Below are positions 1-5,740 of a stretch of 8,747 bases of DNA, one piece after another. Each line of letters starts with the position of its first letter. The stretch's first letter is position 1. The notes beneath the pieces were generated by a model. That model was not told where the DNA came from and ran no database searches. It was given only the letters and a program-made list of their open reading frames with translations. This DNA is from Candidatus Poribacteria bacterium (GTDB lineage Bacteria > Poribacteria > WGA-4E > WGA-3G). The position numbers were made by a program, and so were the translations under genes. The stretch is from NCBI GenBank assembly GCA_009842375.1, contig VYFM01000050.1:1-8747 (forward strand). Direction: 5' to 3'.

Positions 1-7
1 AATTAAT

Positions 8-12
8 GGAGG
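8..12 (+). promoter_or_regulatory. ribosome binding site of the first operon gene
   Basis: GGAGG lies 4 bases upstream of the ATG at 17. It is a strong Shine-Dalgarno match and fixes that start. Confidence 0.75.
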
Positions 13-16
13 AATA

Positions 17-607
17 ATGGATATAGAAAACGGTAGGTTTTCATTGGAATTGTTTATTGAGTTCTGGTGCCATTCACGGTTTGGGGTGGGAAACTATCGG
101 GAAAAATTAGCTGAATATCTGGTAGAGTTGGAAATGCCGAAAACACAAACGGATGCTATCATGTATGACCTCTTTGAAAAATGGGTGCCACCATATCTTC
201 ATTACTTTGAGATTGAAGACAATCTGATATGGTATTTCTTGGTAGCATTAGCAGCAAGATCGGCATGGGAAGTAGAGATCATTCCAAAAGCAGGTGCTAC
301 CTCAAAAAGCAGGCTCTGGCAGCAATGCGTAGAACAGAAGGGGTTAAGCTCAAATCAGATGACAGTTGCACGGAAGTTTAGCTGGGATTTTGAAAAGATC
401 CTTTCCGCGATAAACGGTGTCAATAAGGTTTTACCTGATGAAATCCATGAATGGCTTTTTTCCGAGTTTGAGGTAAAGATAACAGATGCGAAAGCAGAAA
501 TTGACGACGTGAAAGCCGGGAACAAAACAGGTGCATCACAGGAATATGCCAGTGTGGTAAAAGTCATGCAAACACGTCTTCAAAAGAAACTACTACAAAA
601 CAGGTAA
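17..607 (+). CDS. hypothetical protein, first visible gene of the lyase-kinase operon
   Basis: I do not recognise this 196-residue protein. The ATG at 17 is supported by a GGAGG at 8-12. A TAA overlaps the start (bases 15-17) and another lies at 4-6, so an upstream gene could end here and the operon may begin before the window. The protein looks soluble and mostly helical. It has no signal peptide; an aromatic, hydrophobic stretch near residues 65-85 (IWYFLVALAARSAW) looks like a buried helix rather than a membrane span. The C-terminal third (about 155-196) is charged and Lys/Gln-rich and may be an extended helix. The stop is only 3 bases before the next ATG, so it is probably translationally coupled to the Rossmann-like protein. 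No catalytic motif is visible. The gene is real by its RBS, length and packing; the function is unknown. Confidence 0.8.
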   Translation: MDIENGRFSLELFIEFWCHSRFGVGNYREKLAEYLVELEMPKTQTDAIMYDLFEKWVPPYLHYFEIEDNLIWYFLVALAARSAWEVEIIPKAGATSKSRLWQQCVEQKGLSSNQMTVARKFSWDFEKILSAINGVNKVLPDEIHEWLFSEFEVKITDAKAEIDDVKAGNKTGASQEYASVVKVMQTRLQKKLLQNR

Positions 608-610
608 AGT

Positions 611-1687
611 ATGAAACAGATTGGGATATTAGATTCAGGGGTTTTTTCCGACAATACCGGACGGTTGTCAAGTCCGAGAATTTATGAGGTAATCCGAGAA
701 TTAGAGGTAAAGGGACTGTTGACAATATCGGATATAACTTATGTCCGTTCACAAGGGACAGACTTATTGCAAGATGAGCCAGAAGGTCTACGGGAAATCC
801 GAGAAACGGAACGGTGGCATGTAGAACAGAACCGTGTAGAAAATACCGCAGAAGCATTCAAAGTGCGAGAAATTGAAAATCAGAAACAGGTTATTTTTGA
901 TAACACAGAAATAATTGTGATTTTAATGCGTCCATCTAAACAACGGAATCAATTAATTAGAGACGCAGTTGCATCAGGGAAAAGAGTGATCGTCTACCCA
1001 CCATACTTCACTGATAATATGGAGTTACAAGAATTGCGCGATGCACTACCAGAAGAAACCGAGGAACGCGTCATTTTGTGGTTACCATACCGATATTCCT
1101 TAGCGTGCACAGAGATATTGCAACGGTTTGACCAGAAACAGATTGGGGCAATAGCACTTACAATTAAGTGTAGTTCATATCCCAAAAAGCAATTCATCAC
1201 AGAATTTTGTAGCCCGTTTCTTGATGTCATGCTACAGATCACCGGCAAAATGCTGACTATGCAACTTACACATCAACTCTCAAGTGGCTCACCTATATAT
1301 AATATACAGGGTATACATCCTGATTCAGTGCTATCATCTATATTACTGACGACTTTGGGTGGATCCCTTCAAAATATGGAAGCGGGCAGCATGGTGGTCT
1401 ACGGGCGGCAGATGGAACACATTGAAACACGGAACACTTTTACAGGTATTATTTATCGGTCGGCAGAGAAGTATCACGAATCCACAGAGGTATCCCACGA
1501 CCCATCATCCTCATCTCTCACTGGGTACAGGACATTAATGATGAACTGTCTGTCGGATGATTGGGCGAATGACCTGATAAAACCGTCGCTTCACAATTGC
1601 GATGATCTTCAAAAACTATTGGATGCATTATTGAATGTTGAGTTATCAATAAACCGTCCGAAAATGGAAAAAATTAGACTTATTTAA
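611..1687 (+). CDS. degenerate Gfo/Idh/MocA-like Rossmann-fold protein
   Basis: This 358-residue protein follows the layout of Gfo/Idh/MocA NAD(P)-dependent oxidoreductases but lacks their key residues. The N-terminus (MKQIGILDSGVF, residues 1-12) resembles the first strand and glycine loop, with Asp where a motif Gly is expected. Residues 100-131 match the strand-helix-strand leading to the family's 'AGKHVLVEKP' motif, but here the end reads GKRVIVYPP, so the EKP catalytic lysine is missing. Residues 157-186 match the 'RY-pa...IG-i--i' start of the second domain, and 202-215 the usual helix after it. A charged helical insert sits at about 55-95. It may therefore bind a nucleotide, sugar or protein without redox catalysis. 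It starts 3 bases after the upstream stop and has a weak AGG. The family call is by eye and moderately sure; loss of activity is inference. Confidence 0.6.
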   Translation: MKQIGILDSGVFSDNTGRLSSPRIYEVIRELEVKGLLTISDITYVRSQGTDLLQDEPEGLREIRETERWHVEQNRVENTAEAFKVREIENQKQVIFDNTEIIVILMRPSKQRNQLIRDAVASGKRVIVYPPYFTDNMELQELRDALPEETEERVILWLPYRYSLACTEILQRFDQKQIGAIALTIKCSSYPKKQFITEFCSPFLDVMLQITGKMLTMQLTHQLSSGSPIYNIQGIHPDSVLSSILLTTLGGSLQNMEAGSMVVYGRQMEHIETRNTFTGIIYRSAEKYHESTEVSHDPSSSSLTGYRTLMMNCLSDDWANDLIKPSLHNCDDLQKLLDALLNVELSINRPKMEKIRLI

Positions 1688-1688
1688 T

Positions 1689-1694
1689 AAAGGA
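1689..1694 (+). promoter_or_regulatory. ribosome binding site of the helix-turn-helix gene
   Basis: AAAGGA ends 6 bases before the ATG at 1701, supporting that start within the 13-base gap after the upstream stop. Confidence 0.65.
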
Positions 1695-1700
1695 AAACTT

Positions 1701-2153
1701 ATGGCATCATTGCGCGGAGCAAACGTAGAGAAATTCAAGGATTTCGCAATTTTACGGACATACACAGATATGACATTGCAGAAAATCGCTGATATGATGG
1801 ATATTGCTACAAGCACATTGGGTAGATGGGAAAAGAATGAGGACTATAAGCCAGAGTTTGACAAATTCGTAGCAAAATACGAAAAGGAAACAGATGAAAA
1901 GAAAAGGCAACAGGACATTTTAGCGATAAAGATAAAATACGGTATTACTTTACTTTTTAGTGGTGATGCTACTTTGAAAGATATGAAAGATTTGTGTATC
2001 GCGCTCGAACACAGAAGGCTGCCGGAAGTCCCAGAAGATGCTATCTATAGAATAATTGAAAATACGGCTCATACTGTTAATTTGGGAATGATAGAGTTAT
2101 TCAATCAACTATCTGATCGGACCCAACAGGTAATTGAGAAAAATGCTAAATAA
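1701..2153 (+). CDS. small helix-turn-helix protein
   Basis: This is a 150-residue soluble protein. Residues 25-45 (TLQKIADMMDIATSTLGRWEK) fit a helix-turn-helix: a first helix ending in 'IADMM', a turn, and a recognition helix with 'TSTLGRWEK'. The style resembles the N-terminal HTH of phage small terminase or phBC6A51-like proteins as well as simple DNA-binding regulators. A charged helix follows at about 56-72, then a helical C-terminal region (75-150) that I cannot assign. It starts with a good RBS 13 bases after the Rossmann-like gene, and its end overlaps the start of the kinase gene, so it is co-expressed with both. It may autoregulate the operon, which is inference because the operon promoter is outside the window. 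There is no phage packaging context, so a terminase role is unlikely. Confidence 0.75.
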   Translation: MASLRGANVEKFKDFAILRTYTDMTLQKIADMMDIATSTLGRWEKNEDYKPEFDKFVAKYEKETDEKKRQQDILAIKIKYGITLLFSGDATLKDMKDLCIALEHRRLPEVPEDAIYRIIENTAHTVNLGMIELFNQLSDRTQQVIEKNAK

Positions 2154-3459
2154 ACATTATGTAATAACCCCGGAATTTGCTAAGGTAATAATCCCTTTTC
2201 TAAAATTAGAGATGGGCAGCACATGCTGGGAGTGGTTAGTTTCTGGGATATACCTTAATTGTTATCCTATTGATATTTTACAACCAGATGCTGGCTGGAT
2301 CGTTAGGGTTAATGTGCTGTTGGACGATGCTTTCCAAGTTCTGTCTACTATCGTCCCCGTTTGCTGTGAAGCGAAAATAGCGTTTAAGGTTATAGGGGAT
2401 CCGACACTATATCAATACGCTTTTTCAAAGACCGCTCCAGCCGAAGATGCAGGAAAGTTTATTACGATATACACGCCAACAAGTCAGCAACTAACGGAGA
2501 TCATGAACCAAGTCGACCTTGCAATCTCAAAGTTGGATATACTGCCGTGTGCTCCACCTGTGAGTGATATGCTATTTTCTGATAACTTATCATATCGATA
2601 TAGCAGTTACAATCCAGACTCTACAATTAGTAGTTGTCCTGACGATTTAATTGTAGATCATGCGGATTATTTTACCCTACCGACAGGCATCACAGATCCA
2701 TTTACAGGCGAGTCTGGTGATACGGACAATGACATAGGGACGACAGACACATCTTCAGTGGTAGTAATAGAAAACTACGAGATTGAAGATGTGCTACATC
2801 GGAATTACGCAACTGCGATATATAAAGGAAAAAGGGTTTCAGATGGATACCCAATTATACTGAAAGAGGCAAGACCCAACGCTTATATAGATGATGTTCC
2901 TGCTACAACACGACTTGAAAACGAGTATAGAGTTCTAACAAAAATTGCAGAATCCCGTTGTGCACATATATGTCCCACGCCTCTGGATATGTTTGAGGAA
3001 GAACACCATCTATTACTATTTATGACGGAAATTTGGAATGCACAAACGCTTTATGAATGGCGGCAAAAAGCTGAACGAACACAAACAGAACTGCTAAATG
3101 TCGCTAAAGAAATTCGGGATACACTTAGCAGTATACACACAGAAAATATTTCATGGAACGATCTCCACGCATCTAATATCCTTCTGGATTCAGCCAATAC
3201 CGTATACCTGATTGATGCTGAGTTTGCATCTATAGACCCAGACAGCACAGATTTTGATCTGGACATTCGCATGTTCGGAAGGCTGTTATTATGGCTTGTA
3301 TATCCTGTTGACACACTATTGGACTGGACTTGTCGGATTGATGTATTTATCCAAAAATTGGAGCAGAGCAATTATCCCCAACACTATATTGATGCAGTGC
3401 ATATTGCTCTTTGTCAGAATCGCGGAGGACGCGGAATACGCGGATTGACGCTGAAGTAA
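2143..3459 (+). CDS. LanKC/LanL-like lyase-kinase protein lacking the cyclase domain
   Basis: I chose the ATG at 2143 (438 residues) over a TTG at 2134; it overlaps the HTH gene by 11 bases. Residues about 50-190 match the N-terminal lyase region of class III/IV lanthipeptide synthetases: a 'VAFKF'-like AFKVIGD, then GKFITIY (104-110), SD and YRYSSY. Residues about 212-425 are a protein kinase domain. It has the LanKC-type KEARP motif with the ATP-binding Lys (K241), an alpha-C Glu (E259 or E261), a catalytic loop WNDLHASNILL with Asp340 and Asn345, and Asp358 in 'LIDAE' at the DFG position. The glycine loop is poor (HRNYATAIYKG). Full synthetases of this type are about 800-900 residues and end in a LanC zinc cyclase; here the protein stops at the end of the kinase C-lobe. 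The last 14 residues (QNRGGRGIRGLTLK) are read from a dispersed repeat. In the family these domains phosphorylate Ser/Thr and eliminate phosphate to give dehydro-residues. Any substrate here is unknown, and no precursor peptide gene was seen. Confidence 0.85.
   Translation: MLNKHYVITPEFAKVIIPFLKLEMGSTCWEWLVSGIYLNCYPIDILQPDAGWIVRVNVLLDDAFQVLSTIVPVCCEAKIAFKVIGDPTLYQYAFSKTAPAEDAGKFITIYTPTSQQLTEIMNQVDLAISKLDILPCAPPVSDMLFSDNLSYRYSSYNPDSTISSCPDDLIVDHADYFTLPTGITDPFTGESGDTDNDIGTTDTSSVVVIENYEIEDVLHRNYATAIYKGKRVSDGYPIILKEARPNAYIDDVPATTRLENEYRVLTKIAESRCAHICPTPLDMFEEEHHLLLFMTEIWNAQTLYEWRQKAERTQTELLNVAKEIRDTLSSIHTENISWNDLHASNILLDSANTVYLIDAEFASIDPDSTDFDLDIRMFGRLLLWLVYPVDTLLDWTCRIDVFIQKLEQSNYPQHYIDAVHIALCQNRGGRGIRGLTLK
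3411..3451 (+). repeat. dispersed repeat, copy A, forming the 3' end of the kinase gene
   Basis: It begins TTGTCAGAATCGCGGA and continues with degenerate GCGGA(A/T)(T/A)AC units. Related copies lie at 3677-3721 (inverted), 4716-4740, 4823-4872, 4951-4991 (inverted), 5527-5559 (inverted, divergent) and 5686-5719 (inverted). It is translated as the kinase tail ...QNRGGRGIRG. Confidence 0.8.
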
Positions 3460-3469
3460 GAGGGATACG

Positions 3470-3503
3470 GCACAAACTGGAGAGTTTGTGCTACACAAAG
3501 AGG
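3470..3503 (+). repeat. REP-like palindrome, copy 1
   Basis: CACAAACT and AGTTTGTG form an 8-bp stem around GGAG, followed by a CTACA(CA)AAGAGG tail. It starts 10 bases after the kinase stop. It could act as a hairpin at the operon's 3' end, but no U-tract follows, so it is not a standard terminator. Relatives lie at 3615-3635 and 5741-5812. Confidence 0.75.
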
Positions 3504-3532
3504 GGCGGCACGGGGGGCGGGGGTGCTACCAT

Positions 3533-3557
3533 GTCGGGTAGAGGAACGAAACCCGAC
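3533..3557. repeat. small inverted repeat (GTCGGGT / ACCCGAC)
   Basis: A 7-bp perfect stem, 3533-3539 with 3551-3557, around an 11-base loop. The sequence TGCTACCATGTCGG entering the left arm (3524-3537) recurs exactly at 4750-4763, on the other side of the recombinase gene. Confidence 0.6.
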
Positions 3558-3569
3558 GGACGAAGAGGT

Positions 3570-3602
3570 GTCGGAGGTCGCTACGCTCGCTCCGACCTAC
3601 GA
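3570..3602. repeat. GTCGGA...TCCGAC hairpin, copy 1
   Basis: GTCGGA (3570-3575) pairs with TCCGAC (3591-3596), and the end TCCGACCTACGA (3591-3602) recurs at 4780-4791. It belongs to the same short palindrome family as 4759-4791, so the two flanks of the recombinase carry related repeats. Confidence 0.6.
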
Positions 3603-3614
3603 AGAGGTGTGTTT

Positions 3615-3635
3615 GCACAAACTGGAAAGTTTGTG
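3615..3635 (+). repeat. REP-like palindrome, copy 2
   Basis: CACAAACT-GGAA-AGTTTGTG forms an 8-bp stem with a 4-base loop. It matches the copies at 3470 and 5741-5812 but lacks the CTACAAAGAGG tail (GGGACAAAAACTA follows). Confidence 0.75.
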
Positions 3636-3676
3636 GGACAAAAACTATAAAGGGATTTGGGAGGTGAAGAGAACCC

Positions 3677-3721
3677 TTCCGCGTTCCTCTGCGTAATCTG
3701 TGTAATCCGAGATTCAGACAA
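3677..3721 (-). repeat. dispersed repeat, copy E, overlapping the recombinase stop codon
   Basis: Read on the minus strand it begins TTGTCTGAATC and continues with GGATTACACAGATTACGC-type units. Its first bases supply the recombinase's last codons and TGA stop. It is inverted relative to the copies at 3411 and 4716. Confidence 0.8.
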
Positions 3722-4640
3722 GCTTCCCGTCCTTAAACCGTGCGATTGCACCACGTTCTGCCAACTCCGCTTTCGCATAATGCGCTGGCATTTGCGATGA
3801 CTTCCAACGACCCGCTACCTGCATGTCAACGACAGACGCACCCGCAGATGCTAACGACATCGCTGACCCGACACGCAACGAATGCCCTGAGATAAACCCG
3901 TTCACACCCGCATTTGATGCGCGTTTCTGTATGATACGACGCGCAGAATGTTCGTGGAGTCTGTTTTCCTGGATGTTGTCGCCACGACGGATCTGCCGGA
4001 ATAACGCACCGCTTTGTAATTCCCCGCGCATTTTGTATTGTGAGATGATGTGCCGCGTTACATCACAAATATAAAGACTTTCCCCGCGTCCCTCTTGGTC
4101 AGATTTTGATGAGCTGAGTGTTAGGGTTGTCTCTTTGAGGTCACCGATGTTGATAGCGACAACTTCGCTGATACGGAGTAGGCAGTCGCTCATCAGTCGT
4201 ATCATCGCGGAGTCGCGTAAGCCTGCGACTGTGCCATCGGTTTCGGCTTGTATACAGACCCGTTCCACCGTCTGCCAGATAAGTCCGTCGACCTGTCCGC
4301 GTCCTCTCTCTTTGCCATCTCTGCGGATACCTGCGAGTGTCGCGTTTGTAATAGGTAGCGGGACGATGCCGTCTATCTGATGTTTCATCTGCCATTTGAC
4401 TGCAGCGACGATCTGCGATATTGTTGAGGGTGATTTGCCTTCGTCGTGCAGCTTGGTGATGTATGATGCGAGTAGCGAGTCGGATAAGGGAGTATCGGTC
4501 GGTTTCCAGTCATCTATACTTTGTAAGGCGCGTTGATACGCCTTTTTGGTGTTTGCGGATATGCTGGATTGGATGAGGGTTTTGGTTTGTTCCTGAAGTG
4601 CTGTGGTCGGTGTTTCAAGTTTAGCGATTTCGTTTTGCAT
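3714..4640 (-). CDS. tyrosine recombinase / integrase
   Basis: A 308-residue site-specific recombinase, the usual size for a Xer- or phage-integrase-type enzyme, which cuts and rejoins DNA through a covalent 3'-phosphotyrosine. Residues about 20-105 form the SAM-like core-binding domain (NTKKAYQRAL, SPSTISQIVAAVKW). The catalytic domain (about 115-300) carries the full set: Arg156 (LLRISEV), Lys179 (SSSKSD), His253-x-x-Arg256 (GHSLRVG), Trp279 in the second His/Trp position (AGRWKS) and Tyr288 (HYAKAE). The ATG at 4638-4640 has a GGGG (4647-4650 on the minus strand) 6 bases upstream. No excisionase or other phage gene is near. It converges on the lyase-kinase operon. The stop codon lies inside a dispersed repeat, and a 13-6-13 palindrome lies 18 bases upstream of the start. 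By eye its DNA is more GC-rich than the operon, which would fit transfer. Whether it is a Xer housekeeping type or mobile-element type cannot be decided here. Confidence 0.93.
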   Translation of the reverse strand: MQNEIAKLETPTTALQEQTKTLIQSSISANTKKAYQRALQSIDDWKPTDTPLSDSLLASYITKLHDEGKSPSTISQIVAAVKWQMKHQIDGIVPLPITNATLAGIRRDGKERGRGQVDGLIWQTVERVCIQAETDGTVAGLRDSAMIRLMSDCLLRISEVVAINIGDLKETTLTLSSSKSDQEGRGESLYICDVTRHIISQYKMRGELQSGALFRQIRRGDNIQENRLHEHSARRIIQKRASNAGVNGFISGHSLRVGSAMSLASAGASVVDMQVAGRWKSSQMPAHYAKAELAERGAIARFKDGKLV

Positions 4641-4658
4641 TCAATTCCCCAATTTTCA

Positions 4659-4690
4659 TAGCGTTGTATAACCTTAATTATATAACGCTA
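4659..4690. other. candidate recombinase crossover or operator site (13-6-13 inverted repeat)
   Basis: Left arm TAGCGTTGTATAA (4659-4671), spacer CCTTAA (4672-4677), right arm TTATATAACGCTA (4678-4690). The arms are reverse complements except for one position. Paired arms of 11-13 bases around a 6-8 base centre are the known layout of core sites for tyrosine recombinases such as XerCD and Cre. It lies 18 bases upstream of the recombinase ATG. It may instead, or also, be an operator, since it overlaps a possible -10 box. I found no second copy in the window. Confidence 0.5.
4677..4682 (-). promoter_or_regulatory. possible -10 element of the recombinase gene
   Basis: TATAAT on the minus strand, within the palindrome and 36 bases upstream of the ATG. 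No clear -35 was found. Binding of the recombinase to the palindrome would block this promoter, which would give autoregulation (inference). Confidence 0.4.
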
Positions 4691-4715
4691 ATGAGGTGGG
4701 TTTGGATACAAAGGA

Positions 4716-4740
4716 TTGTCAGAATCGCGGAGGGTGCGCG
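4716..4740 (+). repeat. dispersed repeat, copy B (short)
   Basis: TTGTCAGAATCGCGGAG then divergent sequence. It is the right-hand partner of the inverted copy at 3677-3721: the two TTGTC edges face the recombinase gene and the repeats run outward. The 4641-5023 interval otherwise holds the palindrome, small hairpins and further repeats, with no convincing gene. Confidence 0.7.
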
Positions 4741-4758
4741 GTGGGTCGCTGCTACCAT

Positions 4759-4791
4759 GTCGGACTTCGCTTTGCTCACTCCGACCTACGA
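4759..4791. repeat. GTCGGA...TCCGAC hairpin, copy 2
   Basis: GTCGGA (4759-4764) pairs with TCCGAC (4780-4785). The preceding TGCTACCATGTCGG and following TCCGACCTACGA match sequence at 3524-3537 and 3591-3602. Confidence 0.6.
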
Positions 4792-4822
4792 GACTAATCG
4801 CAACCAGGAGGGCGCGTTTTTT

Positions 4823-4872
4823 TTGTCTGAATCGCGGAGGACGCGGAATACGCGGATGGACGCGGATTTCTG
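4823..4872 (+). repeat. dispersed repeat, copy C
   Basis: TTGTCTGAATCGCGGAGG followed by ACGCGGAATACGCGGATGG-type units. It is the copy closest to 3411-3451. A run of eight Ts at 4817-4824 directly precedes it. Confidence 0.8.
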
Positions 4873-4950
4873 AGTCTTCGTCTCCAAGCGTCCCTTCTAA
4901 AGTTTTGTTTTATGATTTGAAGGGATTATGGGATGCGAAGTCTCATAAAG

Positions 4951-4991
4951 CCGCGTTTTTCCGTGTTATCCGTGTCCTCTGCGATTCAGAA
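4951..4991 (-). repeat. dispersed repeat, copy D
   Basis: On the minus strand it reads TTCTGAATCGCAGAGGAC then ACACGGATAACACGG units. It lies about 30 bases beyond the lipoprotein stop codon and runs inverted to copies B and C. Confidence 0.7.
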
Positions 4992-5023
4992 ATGGCATCG
5001 CCCATTGGTGTTCATATCCACTT

Positions 5024-5437
5024 TTATCCACCACAACCTTGATGTTCACAGGAACCGACTTCGGCATGAGGTGTCCATCCGCTGTAATACATAGTTGTTC
5101 CAGAAAGTTGCACATCTCTTTTTTCACCAGGTGAAAGATCAACCGATGGAGTCGGTCCGAGTTCTACTCCATTAGATAAGTGAACTTCAACGCGGACTTG
5201 TTCCAACGTTTCGTCAGTGGTATTCCCTACCGTGCCTTCAAAGGAATTGGTTTCTGCGTCATAACTCATGATAAGCCGCACACCATTTCTGACGGTATCG
5301 TAGGTTTTGTCAAGGTTTAGTTGTGTCCCTGATTCTTCTTGGCCTACGTTAATGGTAGGATTATTCATCCCCGAACAGCCAGTAATAAGGCTGACTGTTA
5401 AAATAATGACTATGAGAGTTACATTCAATTGATTCAT
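5024..5437 (-). CDS. small lipoprotein with a beta-rich domain
   Basis: 137 residues. An N-terminal hydrophobic segment (about 5-18) leads to the lipobox LITGC, so Cys21 would be lipidated and the protein anchored in a membrane. Unusually, the signal has no Lys or Arg before the hydrophobic core. Residues about 30-128 look like a beta-sandwich of the FxLYD kind: SFEGTVGNTTDETLEQVRVEVHL, then a Pro-rich turn and 'LSPGEKRDVQLSGT'. Extracellular domains with this pattern, ending near 'GWTPHAEVGS', seem common in Poribacteria-like genomes (from memory). The tail SCEHQGCGG contains Cys and His. GGGG is spaced about 7 bases before the ATG and a TATAAT lies 23 bases upstream, so it is probably transcribed alone. 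Function unknown; surface binding or a structural role is inference. Confidence 0.85.
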   Translation of the reverse strand: MNQLNVTLIVIILTVSLITGCSGMNNPTINVGQEESGTQLNLDKTYDTVRNGVRLIMSYDAETNSFEGTVGNTTDETLEQVRVEVHLSNGVELGPTPSVDLSPGEKRDVQLSGTTMYYSGWTPHAEVGSCEHQGCGG

Positions 5438-5460
5438 CGATTTCCCCTTTTGACATTTTG

Positions 5461-5466
5461 ATTATA
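5461..5466 (-). promoter_or_regulatory. probable -10 element of the lipoprotein gene
   Basis: A perfect TATAAT on the minus strand, 23 bases before the ATG, which predicts a leader of under 20 bases. At 17-18 base spacing the -35 region is poor (ACAACA), so it may need an activator or an extended contact. Confidence 0.5.
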
Positions 5467-5526
5467 CAGTCTTTCTATGTGTTTGTTGTTCCGACTCAAG
5501 TTTTACTTCAATATAATCCATAGCTT

Positions 5527-5559
5527 CCCTTCGCGTAATCTGCGTAATCCATGATTGAA
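5527..5559 (-). repeat. dispersed repeat, divergent copy F
   Basis: On the minus strand, ATCATGGATTACGCAGATTACGCGAAG-like units (5527-5553) match the inner part of the other copies, but the TTGTCTGAATC edge is altered to TTTCAATC. Confidence 0.5.
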
Positions 5560-5565
5560 ACAAAA

Positions 5566-5663
5566 GTCTGAACCAGTATTTTCAGGATTTCAGGATAACC
5601 AGGATTGTGAGTTTGAGACTATACATCACAATCAAGGATAAACACTTGTCTTTGGAAACGGGA
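5566..5663 (+). repeat. ~97-base direct repeat, copy 1
   Basis: It begins GTCTGAACCAG and ends TTGTCTTTGGAAACGGGA. By hand alignment it matches 5825-5921 at about nine positions in ten, with one length difference. The centre (AACCAGGATTGTGAGTTTGA) is identical in both. Confidence 0.85.
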
Positions 5664-5685
5664 TACAGGAGACGAAGACTCAAAA

Positions 5686-5719
5686 CCGCGTTCATCCGTG
5701 TAATCTGCGATTCAGACAA
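5686..5719 (-). repeat. dispersed repeat, copy G
   Basis: On the minus strand, TTGTCTGAATCGCAGATTACACGGATGAACGCGG, split here as TTGTCTGAATCGCAG plus GATTACACGGATGAACGCGG. It lies between the two ~97-base direct repeats. Confidence 0.75.
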
Positions 5720-5740
5720 TTACGCACCGCGTGCAATCCG

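Noticed and set aside
2134..2142. TTG start for the lyase-kinase gene
   Set aside because: The ATG three codons downstream is a better start, and the TTG has no well-spaced ribosome binding site.
1701..2153. Phage small terminase subunit
   Set aside because: Only the HTH style is similar; there is no large terminase, portal or capsid gene, and the operon context is different.
3470..3503. Rho-independent terminator of the operon
   Set aside because: The hairpin is good but no T-run follows, so it is listed as a repeat only.
3411..3650. Small + strand reading frame of about 79 residues
   Set aside because: It runs through repeat copy A and the palindromes in another frame, with no RBS.
3823..4395. 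Reading frames overlapping the recombinase gene (two on the opposite strand, one on the same strand in another frame)
   Set aside because: They are shadows of a well-supported coding sequence with all catalytic residues.
4659..4690. Integron attC or attI site
   Set aside because: The arms do not fit the GTTRRRY core consensus and no cassette array follows.
4664..5042. Overlapping small + strand reading frames
   Set aside because: Their sequence is translated repeats (SESRR..., NRGGRGIRG), with no good starts.
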